Positions 23,643 to 32,008 of a stretch of DNA of 64,000 nucleotides are shown here, piece by piece (position 1 is the stretch's first letter; every line of letters begins with the position of its first letter). The DNA lies in the NCBI RefSeq assembly GCF_001612965.1, contig NZ_BDBL01000023.1, positions 62,001 through 126,000 on the forward strand, read 5' to 3'. The position numbers and the translations under genes were made by a program. The notes beneath the pieces were generated by a model, which saw nothing but the letters and a program-made list of their open reading frames with translations, did not search any database and was not told the origin of the DNA. Origin of the DNA: Nocardia kruczakiae NBRC 101016. Lineage in GTDB: Bacteria > Actinomycetota > Actinomycetes > Mycobacteriales > Mycobacteriaceae.

Positions 23643-25309
23643 TTCAGGTAGCCGACTTTCGTCCAGTCCAGGGAGGCCAGGCCGCGCGCGCCGTAGTTGG
23701 CGAGGTTGGATCGGGCCGCGACGATGCCGGGCGACTGCAGCAGCGGGAGGGAATGACCCTCGGCGAAGATCTGGCGGTCGACCTGATTGGCCAGATCGAT
23801 GGCCTTGGCCGGATCCAGTTCGGAGACGGTCTTCTCGATCAGATCGTTGAGTTCCGGGGAACCGATGTGGCCGTAATTGCCCTGCCAGTTGTTCGGGTCG
23901 TATCCCCAGATCTGGTTGATGCTGCCCAACGGGAAGGGGTCACCGACCCAGGAGAACTGGGCCAGATCGAAGTCGCCCTTTTGGAAGACATTGGTGAAAA
24001 GCCCCTGGCCGGGTCGGGTGTCGATCGTCAGCTTCACACCGATCTTGGCGAGATTCTGCTGCATGATCTGCGCCATCTGAACCCAGGACGGATCGTTGTA
24101 CATCACGTCGCGGATCTCGAGTCTGCGGCCGTCCTTCACGCGCACGTCACCCTGCAATTTCCAGCCCAAGGCGTCGAGTTCGCGGGCGGCGGCATCGGGG
24201 TCGTAGGGCAGGGCGTTGTCCTGGTAACCCTTCTGCCCCTCCAGGTAGATGTGATTGTTCAGCGGTTTGGGTTCGGCGACCAGACCGTTCTGAATCGCGT
24301 TCGCGATGCCCTGGCGATCGATGGCCTTCGAAACGGCCACCCGAACCTTGGGATCCTCCAGAATCGAACCCGGAGCGCCGTTGAAGGTCAGATGCGACCA
24401 CTGCAGCGCCGGCGCGCGGCGAATGGAGACATTCGGAACACCTTGTGCCGTCACCAAATCACCACGGCTGCCGATGCCGATCGCGTCCAGTTCGTCGTTC
24501 TGCAATGCGGGTACCAGTGCGGCGGAATCGAGCACGCTGAAATTGACGGTGTCGAGTTTCGGCGTCGCACCCCACCATTTCGGATTGCGCCCCAGCGTGA
24601 TCCGCCCCTGAGTCCGGTCGGTGGATTGGACGGCGAACGGTCCGGCCGTCACCTTGATGCCGTCGACGAGGCTCTTGTTGAACGCCTCCGGATTCGAGGT
24701 CACCGACTTCGGGTACAGCATGCTGTTGCCGGAGAATTGCCCCTGCCATTCACCGAAGTGCTTGCTGAAGGTCAGCACCGCCTGGCGATCGTCGACGCCG
24801 CGCTCGACCTTCGCGACCCGATCGAAACCCATGTTGTTGGCGATCAGGTACTCCGGGTTGCGACCACTCAGCGCCTCGGCCTGAGAAGCGATGTCCTCCC
24901 AGGTGATCGGCGTCCCGTCCGTCCACACCGCTTTCGGGTTGATGGTGTAGGTGACGGTCTGCGGATCGGTTCCGGTCAACTCGACATTGGTGAAGTAGTC
25001 GGTGTTGAGATGGGTGCCACCGGCGGCATCGATGCTGAACGCCTGCGGCAGCATCGGGCGTTCCACCGCGGTGATGTCGTAGTTGTTGCCGTCGATCTGG
25101 AGGGTGTTCCAGTTCGGCGGGAACTCCGAGATCGCCAACCGCACGCTGCCGCCGTCGCGAAGGTCGGCGACGTCGTGCGGATTGATGTCGTTGGTCGTGC
25201 CGAGAGCGGAGCTCCCGGTCCCGGTCGTGGAGCCCGAACACCCCGACAGCAGCAGTCCGCACGCGACCGCGGGAATCGCGAGCCGGGTTATTGTCGAACG
25301 AATCCGCAT
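23639..25309 (-). CDS. ABC transporter substrate-binding lipoprotein (family 5, peptide type), copy 1
   Basis: The 556-residue lipoprotein has lipobox LSGC (LLLSGCSGS, about residue 24) and the extracytoplasmic peptide-binding fold of the DppA/OppA family (YTINPKAVWTDGTPITWEDI is the family's WxDGxPxTxxD block). It would capture peptides or similar ligands for the permease encoded upstream. It is closely related to the next gene upstream, 31 bp away, so the system has two receptors. AAGGAG lies 9 nt before the ATG. Confidence 0.92.
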   Translation of the reverse strand: MRIRSTITRLAIPAVACGLLLSGCSGSTTGTGSSALGTTNDINPHDVADLRDGGSVRLAISEFPPNWNTLQIDGNNYDITAVERPMLPQAFSIDAAGGTHLNTDYFTNVELTGTDPQTVTYTINPKAVWTDGTPITWEDIASQAEALSGRNPEYLIANNMGFDRVAKVERGVDDRQAVLTFSKHFGEWQGQFSGNSMLYPKSVTSNPEAFNKSLVDGIKVTAGPFAVQSTDRTQGRITLGRNPKWWGATPKLDTVNFSVLDSAALVPALQNDELDAIGIGSRGDLVTAQGVPNVSIRRAPALQWSHLTFNGAPGSILEDPKVRVAVSKAIDRQGIANAIQNGLVAEPKPLNNHIYLEGQKGYQDNALPYDPDAAARELDALGWKLQGDVRVKDGRRLEIRDVMYNDPSWVQMAQIMQQNLAKIGVKLTIDTRPGQGLFTNVFQKGDFDLAQFSWVGDPFPLGSINQIWGYDPNNWQGNYGHIGSPELNDLIEKTVSELDPAKAIDLANQVDRQIFAEGHSLPLLQSPGIVAARSNLANYGARGLASLDWTKVGYLK

Positions 25310-25340
25310 GGTCTCGTTCTCCTTTCGTCGGGACGGGCGG

Positions 25341-27017
25341 CTAACTTACGAAGCCGATCTTGGTGTAGTCGTAGGAGGCCAGGCCCGGAGCGCCGTAGTT
25401 GGCGACGGTGGTGCGCACGCCGTAGTTGCCGGGATCCTGGGTGAGCGGCAGCGAGAAACCCTCTTCGAAAACCTTGCGGTCCACCTGATTCGCCAGGTCG
25501 ACAGCCTTTTTCGGATCCAATTCGCTGAGCGTCTGCTCGATCAGCGCATTCAACTCCGGAGAGCCGATCCGACCGAAATTGCTCTGCTCGTCATCGGGGT
25601 GGTACGCGTAGATCTGCGGGATGCTCCCGAACGGGAATGCGTCACCCGAGAACTGGAACTGGGCGATATCGAAATCACCGGGAATCATCGCATCGCTGAA
25701 GAATCCCTGGCGTTGCCGGGTGGCGATGATCAGCTTCACGCCGACCTTCGCGAGATCACCCTGGACGATCTGCGCGACCCGAACCCAGGTGGGGTCGTTG
25801 TACATCACATCCCGAATCTCGAGGCGGCGGCCGTCCTTGACCCGCACATCACCCTGCTGTTTCCAGCCCAGTGCATCGAGCTCGCGCGCGGCGGCCGCGG
25901 GATCGAACGGCAGGCTGTTGTCTTGATAGCCCTCTTGGCCCTGGACGAAAATGTGGTTGTTCAACGGCTTCGGGTTCGACACCAGACCGTTTTCGATCGC
26001 ATTCGCGATGCCCTGCCGATCGACGGCCTTCGAAATCGCCACGCGCAGCGCGGGATCGGCCAGTATCGAACCGGGCGCGCCGTTGAAGGTGATGTGCCGC
26101 CACAGATTTCCCGGTGCGTGGCGTACGACCAGTTCGGCACTGCTGCGCACGGTCGCCAGATCCTCGATGGAGTTCAGGCGTGCGGCGTCGAGTTCGTTGT
26201 TCTGCAGAGCTGCCGCATATGCGGCCTGATCCATCACACTGAAGGTGATGGTGTCCAGTTTCGGAGTGTCGCCCCACCATTTCGGATTGCGGCTCAGCAC
26301 GATTCGGCCCTGCGTACGGTCGGTGGAGCGGATCACGAACGGTCCGGAGGTCAGCCTGATGCCTTCGGCGAGCGCGCGATTGAAGGTATCCGGATCGGCG
26401 GTGACCGACTTCGGATACAGCATCGCGTTTCCGGCGAACTGACCGCGCCAATCCGCGTAATGCTGTTTGAAGGTGATGACGGCCTGTCGGTCGTCGACCC
26501 CGCGTTCGACCCTGTCGACCCGATCGAACCCGTTGTTGATCGCGATCAGATAGCGTTTGTCCACACTCGACAGCGCACGAGCTTCGGAGGCGATGTCCTC
26601 CCAGGTGATCGGTGATCCGTCACTCCACACCGCCTTGGGGTTGATGGTGTAGGTGACCTGCTGCGGATCGGTGCCGGTGAGCTGGATATCGGTGAAGTAG
26701 TCTCTGTTGATCGTCAATTGGCCGGTTGCGTCGATCAGGTATGACCGCGGCATCAACGGCCACAGCACCTCACCGGTCTCCAACTCGTTGCCGTCGATGG
26801 ACAGGCTGTTCCAATTGGCCGGATATCCACTGATCGCCAACCGCAGGTTGCCGCCCTCGCGCACCGCATCGCGCGGCTGCGGATTGATGTCGTCGGTGGT
26901 TCCGAGGGCCGCGGGCCCGTTCGTCGTGTTCACGGATGCGCAGCCGGCCAGCGCGACAGCCAGCCCGGCCGACAGTACGACAACAGCCGAACGTACTGCG
27001 CGCGAACGTATCCTCAC
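25341..27017 (-). CDS. ABC transporter substrate-binding lipoprotein (family 5, peptide type), copy 2
   Basis: The 558-residue lipoprotein has lipobox LAGC (VALAGCASV) and the same family-5 fold as its neighbour, with identical segments such as GDVRVKDGRRLEIRDVMYND. The ligand-facing parts differ more, for example the region around residues 240-280. It starts with GTG 27017, preceded by GGAG at 8 nt, 9 bp after the ATPase gene stop. A duplicated receptor feeding one permease is the simplest reading. Confidence 0.92.
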   Translation of the reverse strand: MRIRSRAVRSAVVVLSAGLAVALAGCASVNTTNGPAALGTTDDINPQPRDAVREGGNLRLAISGYPANWNSLSIDGNELETGEVLWPLMPRSYLIDATGQLTINRDYFTDIQLTGTDPQQVTYTINPKAVWSDGSPITWEDIASEARALSSVDKRYLIAINNGFDRVDRVERGVDDRQAVITFKQHYADWRGQFAGNAMLYPKSVTADPDTFNRALAEGIRLTSGPFVIRSTDRTQGRIVLSRNPKWWGDTPKLDTITFSVMDQAAYAAALQNNELDAARLNSIEDLATVRSSAELVVRHAPGNLWRHITFNGAPGSILADPALRVAISKAVDRQGIANAIENGLVSNPKPLNNHIFVQGQEGYQDNSLPFDPAAAARELDALGWKQQGDVRVKDGRRLEIRDVMYNDPTWVRVAQIVQGDLAKVGVKLIIATRQRQGFFSDAMIPGDFDIAQFQFSGDAFPFGSIPQIYAYHPDDEQSNFGRIGSPELNALIEQTLSELDPKKAVDLANQVDRKVFEEGFSLPLTQDPGNYGVRTTVANYGAPGLASYDYTKIGFVS

Positions 27018-27026
27018 GGCGAACTC

Positions 27027-28913
27027 CTAGCGTGCGACGACCGGAAGGGGCACCGCGTCGATCAGCGCGCGGGTGTACTCGTGCTGCGGCGCCGCGAAAA
27101 TCTGCTCGGCCGGCCCGGATTCGACGATCTTGCCGCGATACATGACCGCGATATCGTGCGCGAGGTTGCGGACCACCGAAAGGTCGTGGGAGACGAACAG
27201 ATACGACAGCCCGCGTTCGGCCTGCAGATCCCGCAGGAGGTTCAGCACCCCGGCCTGAATGGACACGTCGAGCGAGGACACCGGCTCGTCGAGCACCAGC
27301 ATGTCCGGATCCAGCGCCATCGCCCGCGCGATATTGATGCGCTGCTTCTGTCCGCCGGAGAAATCGGCCGGATAGCGATCGGCGTGTTCGGCGCGCAGCC
27401 CGACCTGCTTCAGCAATTCCGGTACCCGCTTGCGGATTTCGTCGCGGGACCGGCCGTCGACCCGCAACGGTTCGGCCAGGGCGTCGAAGATCGGCAGACG
27501 TGGATCCAGCGAGGAGGACGGATCCTGGAAGACGATCTGCAATCTGCGGCGGATATCGCGTTTGCGCTGCTTGCTCAGTGTCGCCACATCCTCGCCGAAG
27601 ACCTCGATCGTGCCCGCCTCGGGTTGGGCGAGGTCCATGATCTGGCTCAGCGTCGTCGACTTCCCGGATCCGGATTCGCCGACGAGTGCGAGGGTGCGTC
27701 CCTTTCGCACGGCGAAATCGATACCGTCGACCGCGCGCACCTCACCGGTGCGCCGTTTGAAGACGACACCGGAGGTGACCGGGAAGGTCTTGGTCAGACC
27801 CGAAACGCGCAGCACCACATCCGAATCGGCGGGTTCCGCCGCGGCCACACTGTCGGTGTCGTGGCGGTAGGCGTCGAACAGTTCCGCGGTCCCCACTTCG
27901 GCGGTGCGGATGCAGGCGGCCCGGTGCGCGGGCGCGGTTTCCTGCAGCGGCGGCTCCGCGGCCAGGCAGTCGTCGATCGAGACCGGGCAACGCGGCGCGA
28001 AGGGACAGCCCGGCGGCAGGGCGTGCATGGGCGGGGGAGCGCCGACGATCGGGATGAGCGGCGCGCGGGCCGGGCCGTCCATCCGCGGGATGGACCCGAG
28101 CAAGCCGACGGTGTACGGCATCCGCGGTGAGTTGAACAGCTCTGCGGCCGGGGCGTTCTCGACGATCCGCCCGGCGTACATCACGGCCACGCGGTCGGCC
28201 AGTGTGGCCGCGATCCCCATGTCGTGGGTGATCATGATGACACCGGCGCCGGTGATGTCGCGGGCCTTGCGCAGCAGGTCGAGAATCTGCGCCTGCACCG
28301 TCACATCCAAGGCGGTGGTCGGTTCGTCGCAGATGATAAGTTCCGGATCGTTGGCGATCGCCATCGCGATCACCACGCGCTGACGCATACCGCCGGAGAA
28401 TTCGTGTGGAAAAGCCTTGGCACGCACCGCCGGTTCGGGAATGCCGACCAGATCGAGCAGCTCCACCGCCCGGCCCGCGGCCTGCGACTTGCTCATCTTC
28501 TTGTGGGCGACCAGCGCTTCGGCGATCTGATCGCCGACCCGGTAGACCGGGGTGAGCGCCGAGAGCGGGTCCTGGAAGACCATGCTGACCCGCGTGCCCC
28601 GCAGCGCCGAGAGCTGTTTGTCGCCCATGCCGAGCAATTCCCTGCCGCGCAGGCGAATCGAGCCGCGGATGCGGGCCTGATTGGGCAGCAACCCCATCAC
28701 GGCCAGCGAGGACACCGATTTACCGGAACCCGACTCGCCGACGATGGCCAGCACCTCACCGTCGGCGACGGTGTAGTTCACACCGCGCACCGCATCGATG
28801 CGGCCCTCCTCGCCGGGGAAGGACACGTGCAGGTCCGACACTTCCAGCAGGGGCGCGGTCGTAGCGCGGCGCGAGTCCGCCCGGTCGGCGGATTCGGTGG
28901 TGCGATCGGTCAT
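27027..28913 (-). CDS. ABC transporter ATP-binding protein, fused DppD-DppF type
   Basis: The 628-residue protein has two complete ATPase domains. Each has a Walker A GESGSGKS, a Q-loop VFQDP, a signature (FSGGMRQRV and FSGGQKQRI) and a Walker B (ELIICDEPTTALD and MLVLDEPVSSLD). The oligopeptide/dipeptide C-terminal extension (PGCPFAPRCPVSIDDCL) follows the first domain and has the Cys pattern that can bind an Fe-S cluster in some Dpp ATPases. It energises the two permeases encoded upstream. Its ATG overlaps the permease stop (ATGA). Confidence 0.95.
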   Translation of the reverse strand: MTDRTTESADRADSRRATTAPLLEVSDLHVSFPGEEGRIDAVRGVNYTVADGEVLAIVGESGSGKSVSSLAVMGLLPNQARIRGSIRLRGRELLGMGDKQLSALRGTRVSMVFQDPLSALTPVYRVGDQIAEALVAHKKMSKSQAAGRAVELLDLVGIPEPAVRAKAFPHEFSGGMRQRVVIAMAIANDPELIICDEPTTALDVTVQAQILDLLRKARDITGAGVIMITHDMGIAATLADRVAVMYAGRIVENAPAAELFNSPRMPYTVGLLGSIPRMDGPARAPLIPIVGAPPPMHALPPGCPFAPRCPVSIDDCLAAEPPLQETAPAHRAACIRTAEVGTAELFDAYRHDTDSVAAAEPADSDVVLRVSGLTKTFPVTSGVVFKRRTGEVRAVDGIDFAVRKGRTLALVGESGSGKSTTLSQIMDLAQPEAGTIEVFGEDVATLSKQRKRDIRRRLQIVFQDPSSSLDPRLPIFDALAEPLRVDGRSRDEIRKRVPELLKQVGLRAEHADRYPADFSGGQKQRINIARAMALDPDMLVLDEPVSSLDVSIQAGVLNLLRDLQAERGLSYLFVSHDLSVVRNLAHDIAVMYRGKIVESGPAEQIFAAPQHEYTRALIDAVPLPVVAR

Positions 28914-29914
28914 GCCGCTTCAATCCTCTTGTCCGACTGCTCATCCGGACCGGCACCGGAGGTCCGCGCCGACTGTCCACGCAGCGCCTTGTCCCGCTTG
29001 CCGGCCTTGCGGCCCGCCCGCGCCCCCTTGGAACTGGGGTCGAAGGCGTCGCGGAGGCCGTCGCCGACGAGGTTGGCGCACAGCACGATCGCGATCAGGA
29101 AACCACCCGGGAACAGGAACAACCACGGGAAGGTCAGCGCCGATTTGGTGCCGAAGGCGATCAGCGAGCCCAGTGACACATCCGGCGGCTGCACGCCGAA
29201 TCCGAGGAAGCTCAAACCGGTTTCGGACATGATCGCCGCGCCGACCGCGAGGGTGGTGTCGATGATGAGGATGGACGCGATATTCGGCACGATGTGAGTG
29301 ACGATCACCGAACGCGTCGACGCGCCCATATACCGTGCCGCGCGGACGAATTCGCGTTCCCGCAGGCTCATCGTCAATCCGCGCACGATCCGGGCGCTGA
29401 TCATCCAGCTGAATCCGGCCAGCAGCACGATCAGCAGCAGAATCGAACTGCTGCCCTTGGTGCGCGGGGCGAAGATCGCGATGATGATGAAGCTGGGCAC
29501 CACCAGCAGCAGATCGACCAGCCACATGATCGCCCGGTCGGTCCAGCCGCCGAGCAGACCCGCGATCGACCCCGCGGTGACCGCGACCAGAGAGGTCAGC
29601 ACCGCCACGCAGATGCCGATGATCAGCGATTTCTGCAAACCGTGCAGGGTCTGGGCCAGCATGTCCTGGCCGATCTCGTTGGTGCCGAACAGATGCTGCG
29701 GCGAAGGTGGTTGCAGCAGCGCGTACGGGTCGCGCTCCTGATAGTCGTAGGACAGGAACGGCGGAATCGCGAAGGCGCCGATCAGCATGATGATCAGCAC
29801 GGACGCACCGGCGATGGCGGGTTTGTTGCGCAGGAACCTGCGCCACACCAGCTTTCGGCGACCCGCGGCCGCGGGTTCCGGCGCGCCCTGCGCGATGATC
29901 TCGGTTTCGGTCAC
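28910..29914 (-). CDS. ABC transporter permease, DppC type
   Basis: The 334-residue inner-membrane permease has an N-terminal cytosolic part, then six helices with the OppC_N segment (RRFLRNKPAIAGASVLIIM) and the EAA-type loop (EREFVRAARYMGASTRSVIVTHIVPN). I chose GTG 29914 (MTETEIIAQ) because it avoids a long overlap with the upstream permease; 29962 is possible. The C-terminus is a charged tail. Confidence 0.92.
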   Translation of the reverse strand: MTETEIIAQGAPEPAAAGRRKLVWRRFLRNKPAIAGASVLIIMLIGAFAIPPFLSYDYQERDPYALLQPPSPQHLFGTNEIGQDMLAQTLHGLQKSLIIGICVAVLTSLVAVTAGSIAGLLGGWTDRAIMWLVDLLLVVPSFIIIAIFAPRTKGSSSILLLIVLLAGFSWMISARIVRGLTMSLREREFVRAARYMGASTRSVIVTHIVPNIASILIIDTTLAVGAAIMSETGLSFLGFGVQPPDVSLGSLIAFGTKSALTFPWLFLFPGGFLIAIVLCANLVGDGLRDAFDPSSKGARAGRKAGKRDKALRGQSARTSGAGPDEQSDKRIEAA

Positions 29915-29927
29915 TGTCTCGCCCCGA

Positions 29928-30905
29928 TCATCCGACCCGCACTCGCGGATCCAGAATCGCATACACGATGTCGGACAGCAGGCCCGAAACCAGCACCACG
30001 AATCCCGCGAACACCGTGACGGTCACCACGATGTAGATGTCCTGCGCGTTGATCGCGTCGACCAGCCATTCACCGACGCCGTGCCATCCGAAGATCTTCT
30101 CGGTGAAGGTGGCGCCGGTGATCAGCGCGCCGAGACTGTAGGCGAACAGGGTCGCCATCGGAATCAGCGCGGTGCGCAGACCGTGTTTGTAGAGTGCGCG
30201 GCGGCGGGTGAGTCCCTTCGCCCGCGCGGTACGGATGAAATCGCTCTGCAGCACGTCCAGCATGGCGTTGCGCTGATAGCGGCTGTAACTGGCCATCGCG
30301 CCCAAGGCGAGGCCGAGGGTTGGGACGATCATGTGCTGCAACCGGTCGACGAACTGATTCCACACCCCGTGTACGGCATTGGCCGACGTTTCCCCGGTGT
30401 ACAGGAATATCTGCTGACCGGTGGCCGAATTGATTTCCAGTGCACCGTATTTCAGTAGGGTCGCCAAGAGGAATACGGGCGTGCTGAGCACCAGCAGGGA
30501 AATAATCGTCGTGAAGTAATCGGTGAACCGATATTGCCGGATCGCACCGGCCGCGCCGATCAGCACACCGAGGACCGTTCCGACCACCGAGCCCACGATC
30601 AGCAACCGCAGACTGACCCCGATCCGGCGCGGCAGTTCCTGACTGACCGGCTGCCCCGTCAGGGTCGTGCCGAAGTCGCCGTGCATCACACCGCCGACCC
30701 AGGTGAGGTAGCGCTGCGGGATGGGCTGGTCGAGATGCAGTTCGTGGGCCTTGGCGTCGATCACCGACTGCGGCGGTCGCGGATTGCGCTGTTCGAGGCT
30801 GTCCAGCGGGCGAAATGTCAGCGACGCCAGACTGAAGGCCAGGAACGACGCCAGCGCCAGCAGCACGACATAGTTGAGCGCACGTCGTAGCAGAAAGCCG
30901 GTCAT
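29928..30905 (-). CDS. ABC transporter permease, DppB type
   Basis: The 325-residue permease opens with a membrane helix (FLLRRALNYVVLLALASFLAF) and has the DppB/OppB EAA loop (FIRTARAKGLTRRRALYKHGLRTALIP). It is the first gene of the six-gene peptide-transport operon. ATG 30905 is preceded by GAGGGG, while the open frame runs further upstream without signals. It is divergent from the HAD phosphatase; the region 30906-31053 must hold both promoters. Confidence 0.93.
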   Translation of the reverse strand: MTGFLLRRALNYVVLLALASFLAFSLASLTFRPLDSLEQRNPRPPQSVIDAKAHELHLDQPIPQRYLTWVGGVMHGDFGTTLTGQPVSQELPRRIGVSLRLLIVGSVVGTVLGVLIGAAGAIRQYRFTDYFTTIISLLVLSTPVFLLATLLKYGALEINSATGQQIFLYTGETSANAVHGVWNQFVDRLQHMIVPTLGLALGAMASYSRYQRNAMLDVLQSDFIRTARAKGLTRRRALYKHGLRTALIPMATLFAYSLGALITGATFTEKIFGWHGVGEWLVDAINAQDIYIVVTVTVFAGFVVLVSGLLSDIVYAILDPRVRVG

Positions 30906-31053
30906 CGGTCCCCTCGGGTCGGTTACTAGCCCCTGATCATAGGGAATGGTCTCGAGTCCACCGGTGACATCGTGCACCACTTCCGGCCCGCTCGCAGGCG
31001 GGGCGCGGGCAAACGATTACAGCCGCGCCGCGATTTCGGGCAGGATGGAATAG

Positions 31054-31881
31054 GTGACGCGTCTGCCGAAGCCGAAGATGGTGGCCACCGATGTCGATGG
31101 CACGCTGCTCGACGAGTGGGAACGGGTGACGCCGCGCACCCGTACCGCGGTGGCCGCGCTGATCGCCGACGGCGTGCCGTTCGTGCTGGCCACGGGCCGT
31201 CCGCCGCGCTGGATCGATCCGGTGATCGAGGGGCTGGGCTTTCCTCCGCTGTGCGTCTGCGGCAACGGCGCGGTGATCTACGACAGTGCCGCCGACCGCA
31301 TCCTGCACACCAGCACGCTGGATGTGGAGAGTCTGGCGTGGATCGCCGACCTCGCCGAGCGCGTACTGCCGGGCTGTGGGCTGGCCGCCGAGCGCGTCGG
31401 CCGCAGTGCGCACGATGCGGCGACGCCGCAGTTCGTCAGCTCGCCCGAGTACGAGCACGCCTGGCTGAATCCGGACGACACGCAGGTCTCGCGGCAGGAG
31501 GTCATCTCGGCCTCGGCGATCAAGATGCTGATCCGGCTGCGCGGAACGCCGAGCGCCCAGATGCAGTCGGCCCTGGAACCGCATCTGGCCGGGCGCGCCG
31601 ACATCACCTACTCCACCAACAACGGACTCATCGAACTGTCCGCGCCCGGTATCACCAAGGCCGCCGGACTGAGTGTGGTCGCCGAGCGGCTCGGGGTGGA
31701 CGCGGCGGCGATCCTGGCCTTCGGCGATATGCCCAACGATGTGCCGATGCTCCGCATGGCCGGCCACGGCGTCGCGATGGGCAACGCCCACCCCGAAGCC
31801 CTTGCCGCCGCCGACGAGATCACCGCCTCCAATTCGGAGGACGGCGTGGCGCGGGTGCTCGAGCGCTGGTGGGAGAGTTAG
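31054..31881 (+). CDS. HAD superfamily hydrolase, Cof/YidA type (Rv3813c-like)
   Basis: The 275-residue soluble phosphatase has HAD motif 1 (DVDGTLLD, with the nucleophile Asp at about residue 13), motif 2 (LATGRPP), a lysine in the ITKAAGL segment and motif 4 (FGDMPNDVPML). A large Cof-type cap lies between motifs 2 and 3. The natural substrate is unknown; relatives hydrolyse sugar phosphates or FMN. The GTG start has CAGGAT 7 nt upstream, a poor but possible leaderless -10. M. tuberculosis has the homologous gene in the same order. Confidence 0.88.
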   Translation: MTRLPKPKMVATDVDGTLLDEWERVTPRTRTAVAALIADGVPFVLATGRPPRWIDPVIEGLGFPPLCVCGNGAVIYDSAADRILHTSTLDVESLAWIADLAERVLPGCGLAAERVGRSAHDAATPQFVSSPEYEHAWLNPDDTQVSRQEVISASAIKMLIRLRGTPSAQMQSALEPHLAGRADITYSTNNGLIELSAPGITKAAGLSVVAERLGVDAAAILAFGDMPNDVPMLRMAGHGVAMGNAHPEALAAADEITASNSEDGVARVLERWWES

Positions 31882-31906
31882 GGACGTCCGCCAGGTTGGC
31901 TTTGCC

Positions 31907-31983
31907 CTGAACTGATCGTGCAAACCTCGCCGCTTCGAGCAGGTTTCGCGCATTCGGTCGGAGGTTTGCACGAAAAATGCAGG
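31907..31983. repeat. Palindromic intergenic repeat, copy 2
   Basis: A 12-bp perfect inverted repeat CGTGCAAACCTC (31917-31928) with GAGGTTTGCACG (31961-31972) is flanked by sequence that aligns over about 77 bp with the element at 17742-17819, including TGAACT, CGTGCAAACCT, CATTCGG and GTTTGCACGAA. Like copy 1 it sits between convergent genes. Confidence 0.72.
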
Positions 31984-32008
31984 GTGATGCGAACTCTCGG
32001 CCCAGCCC

